Positions 55,743-63,872 of a DNA stretch of 64,000 nt are shown one piece after another; positions within the stretch are counted from its first letter, which is position 1; every line of letters begins with the position of its first letter. Below the pieces are notes generated by a model. That model did not search any database. It had not been told where the DNA came from and saw only the letters and a list, made by a program, of their open reading frames with translations. The stretch spans positions 51,021 through 115,020 of the forward strand of contig NZ_FNZK01000018.1 in NCBI RefSeq assembly GCF_900109225.1, in the 5' to 3' direction. The stretch is from Propionispira arboris (GTDB taxonomy: Bacteria > Bacillota > Negativicutes > Selenomonadales > Selenomonadaceae). A program made the translations under genes and the position numbers.

Positions 55743-55925
55743 TTATTTTGTAGGAGCATCATCGTTGTTGTAAGGGCAATTTTGATAATTTCCAGTTCCA
55801 TTGTCACGTTGATAACAGCCACCGCGGAATGAATCTCGGTCTTGATTGTTGTTATTTGCAGCTGCGAATACTGGTACAGCAAATAAAATAGCCAGAGCCG
55901 TTGTGAGTAAAATTTTCTTTGTCAT
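55743..55925 (-). CDS. Secreted mini-protein, paralogue A
   Basis: A 60-residue protein with the same signal peptide and mature plan as paralogue B: AAANNNNQDRDSFRGGC, then NCPYNNDDAPTK. It starts at ATG 55925 after a GGGGGTAT-type site; a longer in-frame start has none. It lies 39 bases downstream of the SHOCT gene. Function is unknown. Both sets of Cys and most Asn residues are conserved between the copies, which argues for real genes. Confidence 0.75.
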   Translation of the reverse strand: MTKKILLTTALAILFAVPVFAAANNNNQDRDSFRGGCYQRDNGTGNYQNCPYNNDDAPTK

Positions 55926-55964
55926 AAAAATACCCCCTGTTTTTATATAATACATAAACTATAT

Positions 55965-56204
55965 TTATTCTATTTCTTTTTTTATCGTTTGATATTCTTC
56001 ACTCGTAAGTTCACCTTTTGCATAACGTGATTTTAGTGTTTCTAATGCATTTGAGGGCATATTTGTTGATTTATGAGGTGGGAACACCGCCTTAAACATC
56101 CAAATGACTGCCAAAAGAATTATTGCAATAAAGGCGAGGTGAGTAATCATTCCGAGCTCGAACCCAAACCAGCCAAAGCCTCCACTGGCTCCATATCCCA
56201 TCAT
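55965..56204 (-). CDS. SHOCT-domain membrane protein
   Basis: A 79-residue protein with one transmembrane helix (MITHLAFIAIILLAVIWMFKAVF) and a C-terminal SHOCT domain (LKSRYAKGELTSEEYQTIKK). SHOCT proteins often accompany metal or envelope stress systems, but their molecular role is not defined. The N-terminus is rich in Gly and Phe. It lies between the kinase gene and the mini-proteins on the same strand; two 11-bp repeats precede it. Confidence 0.85.
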   Translation of the reverse strand: MMGYGASGGFGWFGFELGMITHLAFIAIILLAVIWMFKAVFPPHKSTNMPSNALETLKSRYAKGELTSEEYQTIKKEIE

Positions 56205-56248
56205 TTTGTTGCACCTCCTTTGTTCTTGAGTTCATTATACCGCATAAC

Positions 56249-56274
56249 TATGGAGATATTATGGAGAAACTATG
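56249..56274 (-). promoter_or_regulatory. TATGGAGA direct repeats, 11-bp period
   Basis: TATGGAGA starts at 56249 and 56260 and TATG at 56271, in front of the SHOCT gene. On the minus strand it reads TCTCCATA-N3 repeated. The one-turn spacing fits the OmpR-type regulator encoded next to it. Confidence 0.5.
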
Positions 56275-56279
56275 TGTTT

Positions 56280-57398
56280 TTAATGTATATTGAATGGCAA
56301 AGTTAAGCGGAAAATGCTGCCTTCATTTATTTCACTTTGAACAGAAATATTACCTTTATGAGTTAAAGCCATTTGTTGGACCAATGCCAGTCCCAAACCG
56401 GTTCCACCACTTTGTTTTGTTCGGGATAAATCGACTCGATAAAAATAGTCAAAGATATAGGGAAGATCCTCTTGGTTTATCCCAATTCCTGTGTCGATAA
56501 CTTCGATAATCGTACTTGTCGAATTCTGTGTGGCGATGACTTGAATGCTGCCTGTATTGGTATAACGGATTGCATTGATAATCAAGTTGTAAATAATTTG
56601 TTGAACCATTGTAATATCCGCTTTTATTGGTGCTAACTGTCTTTTAATAGTACAGGTAAGGGATAAGTTTTTGTCGACCGCTAAAGGCTGGCTTTTTTGA
56701 ACAATTTGATATAATATACTGCCAATATCTATTTCTTGAAATTCGGGTTTTAGTTGACCCGCTTCCAAAAAAGATAAATCTCGAAGTTCTTCGACTAATT
56801 TTGTCAAACGGTCGACTTCTTCGGTTAAAGAAGCCATTTGTTCTTTATCGGGGGTGATAACGCCATCGGCAATACCTTCCAGATTGGCTTTTAAAATGGT
56901 TAGTGGTGTGCGCAGCTCGTGAGCAATGCCAGCGAAAAAGCGTTGCCGCAGGATGGTGGTAGATTTGAGCTTTTTCGTCATTTCATTAAAAGCGGTTGCC
57001 AATTGTCCAAATTCATCTTTTCGCTGAATGGTAACACGGACATCAAGGCTGCCTGCTGCTACGGATTTTACAGCCTTGTTTAAAGTAAATATTGGACCTG
57101 TAATGCTGCGAGCTAAATAATAACTAATTATAGCGCCAAATCCTAACATTATGCTGCCAACAAGGAAAAGGGAATGTTTTAAAGAGCGTAAAAATTCTTG
57201 TTCGGGCAACCCCATTGAAGGGGGCTTTGTCATACCATGCTGCATCATACCATGCATTTCGCCGTGCATACCGCTCATGGTTAAATATGAAGTAAAGTTT
57301 TCGGCTATTTCATGATTTACAACGACAATAAGTGCCAGGAGGACAGCTCCTGTTGTAATAAAAACGGTAAGTGTTACGCGTATTAGTAATTTATGCAT
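56280..57398 (-). CDS. Sensor histidine kinase with Met/His-rich sensor loop
   Basis: A 372-residue kinase with two transmembrane helices. The short extracytoplasmic loop between them has SGMHGEMHGMMQHGM, rich in Met and His as in Cu(I)- and Ag(I)-binding sites. A HAMP domain, the His box FAGIAHELRTPLTILKANLE and an ATP domain (NLIINAIRYTN, DTGIGI, GTGLGLALV) follow. It overlaps the response regulator gene. Sensing of copper or silver is a plausible inference. The ATG at 57398 is preferred to an in-frame GTG at 57407. Confidence 0.9.
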   Translation of the reverse strand: MHKLLIRVTLTVFITTGAVLLALIVVVNHEIAENFTSYLTMSGMHGEMHGMMQHGMTKPPSMGLPEQEFLRSLKHSLFLVGSIMLGFGAIISYYLARSITGPIFTLNKAVKSVAAGSLDVRVTIQRKDEFGQLATAFNEMTKKLKSTTILRQRFFAGIAHELRTPLTILKANLEGIADGVITPDKEQMASLTEEVDRLTKLVEELRDLSFLEAGQLKPEFQEIDIGSILYQIVQKSQPLAVDKNLSLTCTIKRQLAPIKADITMVQQIIYNLIINAIRYTNTGSIQVIATQNSTSTIIEVIDTGIGINQEDLPYIFDYFYRVDLSRTKQSGGTGLGLALVQQMALTHKGNISVQSEINEGSIFRLTLPFNIH

Positions 57399-58086
57399 TT
57401 TGTTCACCGGTCAATTTATAGCCAACACCATAAATGGTTTTAATGTAATAGGGGTCTTCTGGTAATGCTTTTAATTTTTTACGTAAATTTTTAATATGGG
57501 AGTCAACGGTTCGTTCATAGCCTTCAAAGGCGTAACCTTGTATTTTTTCGATAAGCTGGAGTCGGGAAAACATTTGACCGGGATGGCTTAAACATAATTC
57601 GAGAATTTTATATTCTGTTGGCGTCAATTCGATGGGGGTGTTCGCCAGAAAGACACTATGGTTTTTCTTGTGGAAAGTGAGCTTTCCCATCTGTAAGGGT
57701 ACTTCAGTGGCAATTAGAGGTTCAGACGGGTTTATACGCCGTTGGATAGCCCGGATACGGGCTATAACTTCTTTGGGGCTGAAAGGTTTGATTACATAAT
57801 CATCAGCACCTAATTCCAGCCCGATAATACGATCACTTTCAGCATCACGGGCGGTGAGCATTAAGATTGGTATATTACTGCTGCGTCGTATTTCTTTGCA
57901 GACACCAAAGCCGTCAAGTTTGGGCAGCATGAGATCAAGCAGAATGATATCAGGATTTAAGTGCAGTGCCTTGTCAACAGCCGCTACTCCATCATTGGCA
58001 GTTATTACGCTATAGCCATCTTTTTCTAAATAGGCTGTTAATACTTTTACGATTTTTATATCATCATCAACAACTAGGACTTTCAT
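57391..58086 (-). CDS. OmpR-family response regulator
   Basis: A 231-residue two-domain regulator. The receiver domain has VVDDD near the N-terminus and the phospho-acceptor in DIILLDLMLPKLDG; the winged-helix domain has LTPTEYKILELCLSHPG and the recognition region YERTVDSHIKNLRKKL. It is the partner of the overlapping kinase. The TATGGAGA repeats in front of the SHOCT gene are possible targets. ATG 58086 has a GAGGTGA site. Confidence 0.93.
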   Translation of the reverse strand: MKVLVVDDDIKIVKVLTAYLEKDGYSVITANDGVAAVDKALHLNPDIILLDLMLPKLDGFGVCKEIRRSSNIPILMLTARDAESDRIIGLELGADDYVIKPFSPKEVIARIRAIQRRINPSEPLIATEVPLQMGKLTFHKKNHSVFLANTPIELTPTEYKILELCLSHPGQMFSRLQLIEKIQGYAFEGYERTVDSHIKNLRKKLKALPEDPYYIKTIYGVGYKLTGEQNA

Positions 58087-58181
58087 GTAGTTCACCTCAT
58101 GATTTTTATAGTTGGGGAATTGTTATATTATTATATAATATTGATTTTATAATGTATATGTTGTGGCAGGGCGAAAACTAA

Positions 58182-58216
58182 AAATACAGCCAGCATCATC
58201 GACGCTGGCTGTATTT
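58182..58216. terminator. Terminator of zinc ribbon gene
   Basis: AAATACAGCCAGC (58182-58194) pairs with 58204-58216 around ATCATCGAC. On the minus strand TTTTTAG follows. Confidence 0.85.
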
Positions 58217-58230
58217 CGGAACCGCAGAGT

Positions 58231-58368
58231 TTAAATTTCTTCATATTCGGTGTAGTGGCACACCGGGCATGGAGGAAGAACATCATCGGGGTCATCCAAT
58301 GTAAGCAGTTCACCACATTCGAGACACTTGTAAGTTCCGATGCCTGGCTTTTCACCAGCTTTAAACAT
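58231..58368 (-). CDS. Small zinc ribbon protein
   Basis: A 45-residue protein with CLEC near residue 15 and CPVC near residue 34, forming a rubredoxin-like zinc ribbon. GTYKCLECGELLTLDD and LPPCPVCHYTEYEE match a widespread Firmicutes family of tiny zinc-ribbon proteins. The start at 58368 has GGAGGTGATAT upstream. It lies alone between two terminators or promoters. Its role is unknown. Confidence 0.82.
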   Translation of the reverse strand: MFKAGEKPGIGTYKCLECGELLTLDDPDDVLPPCPVCHYTEYEEI

Positions 58369-58573
58369 AGATATCACCTCCAGTGTTTTTATGAAAAATC
58401 TTGTTGATTAAGTTGGAAATTCGCGAAAAAACAATAAATACCTGCAAGCTTTATGGAAGATTCTTTAACGGATCGATAAATTTTAAAAGTGAAAAAATTT
58501 TAAATATGGTATACTATTTATGTGATTTAAAGTGTATTTTTGAACAATCCATAGAAAAGAAAGAAGGGTGTTT

Positions 58574-59344
58574 ATGGAAGAAGACAAGATCGTTACGAAG
58601 CAGGCTTTGCTTACAATTTCAGCGGGTAAAAGACTCATTGCAAAAGCAGTCAGCTCGCTTGCTCAGATACAAAAAGCTTTAGAAAATCATACAATTATTA
58701 TTGTTGCTGGGACGACCAATGGGTATGTTGCGGAAGAGCTATTGAACCAGATTGATCAGTTGGGTGATTTTTCGCGAGATACATTTTTTCGTGGTGTGAC
58801 AATAAAGCCGGGAAAGAATGTAGTGAAGGGGGCTTATTTTGCCAAAGATATTGTACTTAAAAAAGGAAAATGGATCAAAGGGGAGAACGTTTTTACGTCG
58901 GCACCTCAACTGGGACCGGGAGATATTATACTAAAAGGCGGCAATGCGGTGGATGCAGCCCATAAAGAGGTTGGAATCCTGATCGGACATCCTGAAATAG
59001 GAACCAGTGCACCTATATTGCAGGCGGTTATTGGCAGAAGAGCTGAATTGATACTGCCAATTGGTCTTGAGAAAAGAGTTTTTGGGGACATTGGGACAAT
59101 TGCAGCTAAACTCAATGCAACAAATGCCAGTGGTGTGAGAATGCTTGCTGTCAGCGGTACGATTGTAACGGAATTGGACGCACTGGAACATTTAACCGGA
59201 GTGTCTGCTGAGCTTGTTGCATCGGGAGGCATTTATGGTGCGGAGGGCAGTTGCTGGCTTACAGTTACTGGCCGTGAAGATCAAGTAGGGCAGGCATTGG
59301 AGATTATGAAATCTATTGCAGGAGAGCCTGCATTTGGGGCGTAA
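58574..59344 (+). CDS. Conserved hypothetical protein
   Basis: A 256-residue cytoplasmic protein that I do not recognise. It has repeated glycine-rich stretches (VAGTTNGYVAEEL, GPGDIILKGGNAVDAAHKEV, ELVASGGIYGAEGS) that could bind a nucleotide or sugar phosphate. There are no transmembrane helices or Cys clusters. The ATG at 58574 follows AAGAAGG. It is 37 bases upstream of an RpiB-like isomerase gene, so the two probably act in one pathway. Confidence 0.75.
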   Translation: MEEDKIVTKQALLTISAGKRLIAKAVSSLAQIQKALENHTIIIVAGTTNGYVAEELLNQIDQLGDFSRDTFFRGVTIKPGKNVVKGAYFAKDIVLKKGKWIKGENVFTSAPQLGPGDIILKGGNAVDAAHKEVGILIGHPEIGTSAPILQAVIGRRAELILPIGLEKRVFGDIGTIAAKLNATNASGVRMLAVSGTIVTELDALEHLTGVSAELVASGGIYGAEGSCWLTVTGREDQVGQALEIMKSIAGEPAFGA

Positions 59345-59381
59345 GTTTTGATTTTTGTTAAAAAATAGGGAGACGATGTAA

Positions 59382-59846
59382 ATGAGAATTGCTATGGCAA
59401 ATGACCATGCGGGGCATGCGTTAAAAGAAGAAATAAAAGATTATTTACAATCTGAAGGACATGAAATAGTCGATTTTGGTACATATAATGAAGAATCTTG
59501 TGATTTATCAGATTTTGTTTATCCGGCGGCAGTGGCTGTGGGGAAAGGTTCTGTTGAACGGGGAATTTTTGTTGATGGCGTTGGTTATGGCAGTGCGATG
59601 ATTGCAAATAAGATCCATGGTGTTTACGCCGCGGTTTGTCAGGATCCCTTTTGTGCGCAATTAGCACGGCAGCATACAGATTCTAATGCTTTATGTATTG
59701 GTGGTAAAATTATCGGTAGTGTTTTGGCAATGGAAATTGTAAAAACATGGATGCATACAGAACACCAGGGGGATGTTGAAAAATATGCTAGACGAGTACA
59801 AAAGGTAAAAGATATAAATGATAAACACCTCAAGCCCTTAGACTAA
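59382..59846 (+). CDS. RpiB/LacAB-family sugar-phosphate isomerase, atypical
   Basis: A 154-residue protein with the RpiB fold: NDHAGHALKEEI with the conserved Asp-His, RQHTDSNALCIGG and a C-terminal helix. In ribose-5-phosphate isomerase B the active site reads ICGTG, with a catalytic Cys; here it reads VDGVG, so Cys and Thr are replaced by Asp and Val. The enzyme may use a different base or act on another sugar phosphate. A GGGAGACG site precedes the ATG. It follows the unknown conserved protein. Confidence 0.82.
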   Translation: MRIAMANDHAGHALKEEIKDYLQSEGHEIVDFGTYNEESCDLSDFVYPAAVAVGKGSVERGIFVDGVGYGSAMIANKIHGVYAAVCQDPFCAQLARQHTDSNALCIGGKIIGSVLAMEIVKTWMHTEHQGDVEKYARRVQKVKDINDKHLKPLD

Positions 59847-60024
59847 ATGGGCTGGGGTTCTATATGATGCCTGTAAGAATTAGTTTTTTTATAATATAAC
59901 AAACTAACAAATAGTTAATATTTATTTGTATATAGAAAAAATAAGAAGAAATTATTTGCAAAAAACCTATATTTGTTTTACAATAGAGAAAGAGAATTTA
60001 AAAATAAAATTGGAGGGCTTGACA

Positions 60025-60405
60025 ATGGCACAAGAAAGAAAATTTTATGTTTGTAAACTATGTGGGAATATCGTTGGTATGATTCATGTTGGCGGAGGAA
60101 CTTTATCTTGCTGTGGACAGCCAATGCAGGAATTAGTGGCAAATACTTCAGATGGTGCTGCGGAAAAACATGTTCCGGTTATAGAAGCACAGGGGAGCAA
60201 AATTACTGTTAAAGTTGGTAGTGTAAACCATCCAATGTTACCAGAACATTGGATTCAATGGATTTATCTGCAAACTGAAAAAGGTGGACAACGTGTTGAC
60301 CTTAATCCAGGTGAAGAACCTATAGCACATTTTGTTTTGGCAGAAGGCGATAAAGTCGTTGCTGCTTATGAATATTGTAATTTACATGGATTATGGAAAG
60401 CATAA
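60025..60405 (+). CDS. Desulfoferrodoxin (superoxide reductase)
   Basis: A 126-residue protein. The N-terminal domain has CKLCGN and CCGQPM, four Cys for a desulforedoxin-type iron; the C-terminal domain has KHVPVI, VNHPMLPEHWI and CNLHGLW, which hold His and Cys ligands of the active iron. It reduces superoxide to peroxide without making oxygen, typical of anaerobes. ATG 60025 has GGAGGG upstream. It is a single-gene unit. Confidence 0.95.
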   Translation: MAQERKFYVCKLCGNIVGMIHVGGGTLSCCGQPMQELVANTSDGAAEKHVPVIEAQGSKITVKVGSVNHPMLPEHWIQWIYLQTEKGGQRVDLNPGEEPIAHFVLAEGDKVVAAYEYCNLHGLWKA

Positions 60406-60441
60406 ACGCTTTTGTTTTGTTGATTCGTTTCTAATATACAT

Positions 60442-60485
60442 AAAAAGAAGCCGTCTCGGAATTACTTCGAGCGGCTTCTTTTTTT
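60442..60485. terminator. Bidirectional terminator
   Basis: AAAAAGAAGCCG pairs with CGGCTTCTTTTT, with an inner CTCG/CGAG stem. It separates superoxide reductase from the convergent ferredoxin-domain gene. Confidence 0.92.
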
Positions 60486-61125
60486 ATTGTATATTTCCGT
60501 TAAGATCCATGGTGACTATGCGAAGGGGAATGTCTTTGCCACTACTTTTAATGGCTTCTTTAACGGCGTATTCAATTCCGCCGCAGCATGGTACAATCAT
60601 GCGCGTTACGGTTATGCTGTTTATGGTGTTTAGACGCAAGATTTCAGTGAGCTTTTCACTATAGTCTATCATATCGAGTTTTGGACAGCCGATGACAATG
60701 GAGTGATTTTTTATGAAGTCATTGTGAAAATTGCCATAGGCAAAAGCTGTACAGTCGGCAGCAACGAGTAAATCACTATCTGCAAAAAAAGGTGCATTAG
60801 GTGCGACAAGTTTGATTTGTACTGGCCACTGGTTTAGTTGAGATGATGAAGCTGGAGCAGCCGGGGCCGAACAAACTGCTGCTTTTTGGCGGCGTTGGTT
60901 TTCTTTTACGGCAGCATCATCATATGCTAATGCTTCGCGTTCCTCGAAGGAAATCGCATCGGTGGGACAGGCTGGGAGGCAGTTACCCAGTCCGTCACAA
61001 TAATCATCACGAATCAGCTTTGCTTTGCCGTTGACAATGGCAATTGCACTTTCGTGGCAAGCCGTTGCACAAAGTCCGCAGCCGTTACATTTATCAGTAT
61101 CAATGGTTATTATTTTTCGTATCAT
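60484..61125 (-). CDS. 4Fe-4S ferredoxin-domain protein
   Basis: A 213-residue protein. The N-terminal 60 residues bind iron-sulfur clusters (CNGCGLCATACHESA and YCDGLGNCLPACPTDA); an Ala/Pro linker at 80-95 follows. The C-terminal part has conserved Cys in LVAADCTAFAYG, IGCPKLD and PCCGGIEYAV and may bind another metal or flavin. The family is common in anaerobes and of uncertain function. It is a single gene. Confidence 0.85.
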   Translation of the reverse strand: MIRKIITIDTDKCNGCGLCATACHESAIAIVNGKAKLIRDDYCDGLGNCLPACPTDAISFEEREALAYDDAAVKENQRRQKAAVCSAPAAPASSSQLNQWPVQIKLVAPNAPFFADSDLLVAADCTAFAYGNFHNDFIKNHSIVIGCPKLDMIDYSEKLTEILRLNTINSITVTRMIVPCCGGIEYAVKEAIKSSGKDIPLRIVTMDLNGNIQ

Positions 61126-61285
61126 AGTAGATTGTATCTCCTTTAAAATTTTATTTGGTATGAGTCTTTCTTTTTGTTAATTCATATAGTATCATACATA
61201 TAGAGTTCTATACAGTTGCAAATGCAACGTAGTGATATTTGTCTTAAAATAAATTTTTAAATATATAAGTATAGGAGGAAAAATT

Positions 61286-61948
61286 ATGCGTGGTGTTTTT
61301 GATATTATCGGGCCGATTATGATTGGCCCGTCTAGTTCACATACAGCCGGGGCTGTGCGGCTGGGGTTGATTGCCAGAAGAATTCTTGGTGAGGAACCTG
61401 TGAAAGTAGAGATTAATCTGCATGGGTCTTTTGCGCGTACGTATAAAGGACATGGTACAGATAAAGCATTGATCGCGGGTATTTTAGGTTTTGCCACAGA
61501 TGATGAACGGATAAAAGATGCATTGCTATTGGCCAGTGAAAAAGGCATAATATACCAGTTTAAGAAAGTTGATTTAGGTGCAGTCCATCCCAATACTGCT
61601 GTTATTTATTTGACAGGTATCAATGGTCGGACAACACGTATTATTGGGGCTTCAGTCGGGGGGGGCAATATTTTAATTACGAATATTGATGGGTATGATG
61701 TGGAACTTACAGGGCAATATCCGGCACTTATTACAATTCACCATGATTGTCCAGGTGTTATTACGAAAGTGACAAGTATCTTAGCAAAATATGCAATCAA
61801 TGTTGCTTTTATGCGTGTTTCAAGGCAAAGCCGTGGTGCGGAAGCTTTGATGATTCTTGAGGTTGATGATGTACTGACAGAGGCCGTTGTGGCTGAATGC
61901 CAGATGGTAGATGAGCTGGAAAATGCTTTTTGCATTCCAGCAATTTAG
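61286..61948 (+). CDS. sdaAB: L-serine dehydratase, beta subunit
   Basis: A 220-residue subunit. FDIIGPIMIGPSSSHTAGAVR is the conserved start, with the Ser-Ser-His substrate region. A C-terminal ACT domain (TIHHDCPGVITKVTSILAKY) lies at about 145-215. Together with the alpha subunit it converts L-serine to pyruvate and ammonia by an oxygen-sensitive 4Fe-4S cluster. AGGAGG precedes the ATG. The alpha gene follows after 11 bases. Confidence 0.95.
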   Translation: MRGVFDIIGPIMIGPSSSHTAGAVRLGLIARRILGEEPVKVEINLHGSFARTYKGHGTDKALIAGILGFATDDERIKDALLLASEKGIIYQFKKVDLGAVHPNTAVIYLTGINGRTTRIIGASVGGGNILITNIDGYDVELTGQYPALITIHHDCPGVITKVTSILAKYAINVAFMRVSRQSRGAEALMILEVDDVLTEAVVAECQMVDELENAFCIPAI

Positions 61949-61959
61949 AGGAGAATAGT

Positions 61960-62841
61960 ATGATGAATTTTAAATGTATAGAAGATTTAGTACAGCAGTC
62001 TGAGCTGAAAAAACTGCCGATTTATGAATTGATTTTACAGTATGAAAGCGAAAAATCACAAATGGAGCGAGCTGATATCTTGTCCGCTATGAAAAAGAAT
62101 TGGCAGGTTATGAAAGCCTCTGCTGAAAAAGGAATTGCAAATCAGGAGAAATCAAATAGTGGATTGGTCGGTGGTGATGCAAAAAAAGTAAGTGAGTATT
62201 TAGAACAAGGTTATATGGGGAAGACCGTTCTAAAAGCAGCGGCTTATGCAATTGGTATCAGTGAAGTCAACGCTGTAATGGGGAAAATCGTAGCATGTCC
62301 TACTGCCGGATCATGCGGTATTTTACCGGCTGCGATCTTAGCCGTGGCGGAGCAAAAAAAATTTACGGAGGAGCAGATTCTTAATGCTTTATTTACAGCA
62401 GCTGGAATTGGCATGGTTATCGCGCAAAATGCCTCAATTTCAGGTGCAGAAGGTGGCTGCCAGGCAGAATGCGGATCAGCAGCAGCAATGACCGCAGCTG
62501 CTTTAGTTGAACTGGCTGGCGGGTCACCAGAGCAAGTTGCGCAAAGTGTGGCATTGGCTTTGAAGAACTTGCTGGGGCTGGTTTGTGATCCGGTGGCTGG
62601 GCTTGTGGAAGTACCTTGCGTAAAACGCAATGGATTTGCCAGCATTTATGCGATGCTGGCTGCAGACATGGCGATGGCTGGTGTGCAGTCGATGATTCCG
62701 GTGGATGAGGTTATTGATGCGATGTATCAGATTGGTAATGTTTTGCCTAAGTCGCTTCGAGAAACAGCTGAGGCGGGGCTTGCGGCATCTCCAACGGCTC
62801 GTCGATTGGAAAATACGTTGTATGGGAAAACTGAATTATAA
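61960..62841 (+). CDS. sdaAA: L-serine dehydratase, alpha subunit
   Basis: A 293-residue subunit with the cluster-binding Cys in VACPTAGSCGILPAAI, EGGCQAECGSAAAM and LVCDPVAGLVEVPCVKRN. ATG 61960 with AGAGGAG is preferred; the open frame upstream lies inside sdaAB. It forms the catalytic site with SdaAB. The separate two-subunit form is typical for Firmicutes. Confidence 0.95.
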   Translation: MMNFKCIEDLVQQSELKKLPIYELILQYESEKSQMERADILSAMKKNWQVMKASAEKGIANQEKSNSGLVGGDAKKVSEYLEQGYMGKTVLKAAAYAIGISEVNAVMGKIVACPTAGSCGILPAAILAVAEQKKFTEEQILNALFTAAGIGMVIAQNASISGAEGGCQAECGSAAAMTAAALVELAGGSPEQVAQSVALALKNLLGLVCDPVAGLVEVPCVKRNGFASIYAMLAADMAMAGVQSMIPVDEVIDAMYQIGNVLPKSLRETAEAGLAASPTARRLENTLYGKTEL

Positions 62842-62877
62842 AGAATTGGAACATTTTTGGTGAAGTTGGAGGATGTT

Positions 62878-63543
62878 ATGAAGAGTTATAGTGATTTTTT
62901 AGTTGATGTGGCTTTGTTTGCGAACATAGAAAAAGACAAGATAGATGGTATGCTGGATTGTTTGGGCACTATTAAACGAAGTTATAAAAAAGGAGAAACG
63001 ATTTTTCTATCGGGTGATCCTGTCTTGGGTGTGGGAATTCTTATGAGTGGCAGCGTACAGATTAGTCAGGAAGATATATTGGGCAATCAGACAATACTCG
63101 GACAAGTGCTCGCCGGACAGATTTTTGCGGAGACGATTGTTTGTGCGGGTGTTGAGCATTCACCTGTTACAACGATGGCACTTCTTGATTGTGAGATTTT
63201 ATTCTTGCAATTCAAGCGACTCGTAACAACTTGTACTTCTGCTTGTCAATTTCACTCACAACTTATTGAAAATATGCTGCAAATTTTGGCTCAGAAAAAT
63301 TTAATTATGAATAGAAAAAACAGGTTGTTATCACAACGAAGCATCCATGAAAAATTGAATCAATTTTTTATGGATATGATTGAGCAACATGGTACTTACA
63401 AATTTAAAATTTCTTTTTCTCGAAATCAATTGGCGGATTATTTGTGCGTAGATCGTAGTGCTTTATCAAGAGCACTGAGCAAAATGCAGCAAAATGGTAA
63501 GCTCAATTTCAAGAAAAATGAATTCGAAATAATAAATTTATAA
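62878..63543 (+). CDS. Crp/Fnr-family transcription regulator
   Basis: A 221-residue regulator. Residues 15-130 form a cyclic-nucleotide-binding-like barrel (GDPVLGVGILMSGSVQIS), followed by a dimer helix and a winged helix-turn-helix (FSRNQLADYLCVDRSALSRA). There is no N-terminal Cys set as in Fnr, so it does not look like an iron-sulfur oxygen sensor. The ATG at 62878 follows TTGGAGG. Position after sdaAA may be chance; its targets are unknown. Confidence 0.88.
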   Translation: MKSYSDFLVDVALFANIEKDKIDGMLDCLGTIKRSYKKGETIFLSGDPVLGVGILMSGSVQISQEDILGNQTILGQVLAGQIFAETIVCAGVEHSPVTTMALLDCEILFLQFKRLVTTCTSACQFHSQLIENMLQILAQKNLIMNRKNRLLSQRSIHEKLNQFFMDMIEQHGTYKFKISFSRNQLADYLCVDRSALSRALSKMQQNGKLNFKKNEFEIINL

Positions 63544-63872
63544 AAAGTATTGTAAAAGTATTGACAGGAGAAACATAAGATTGTATTATAAACATCGTTG
63601 CCGTTGACGAAACATTCGCAGCGTACAACGAGCGTACGTGTTGACAAGAGGATGTCCTTCTGTTAATATAATAGAGTTGGTTCTAGACAATCAACGGCGT
63701 TCTTTGAAAACTAAACAATGTAGAAAACAAAAAGATATATGTACACCAACATGTATCAAGCCAGATGTGCGGTTTTCGAACGCTTGCGTTTGAAAACAAC
63801 AACTAACAATTTCTTTTAACAAAAAAGATAATTTAGATTTTTAAAGAGCCTGTCAAGGTTCTCTAATATAAT
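63544..63872 (+). promoter_or_regulatory. Ribosomal RNA promoter and leader region
   Basis: Two promoters are visible: TTGACA (63561-63566), 17 bases, TATTAT (63584-63589); and TTGACA (63641-63646), 17 bases, TAATAT (63664-63669). TTCTTTGAAAACTAAACA (from about 63701) resembles the antitermination leader seen before 16S genes in Firmicutes. No gene lies here. Confidence 0.8.

Noticed and set aside
63561..63669. Protein-coding interpretation of the region after the Crp/Fnr gene
   Set aside because: The stretch has two promoters and a 16S leader; the short frames there have no ribosome sites.
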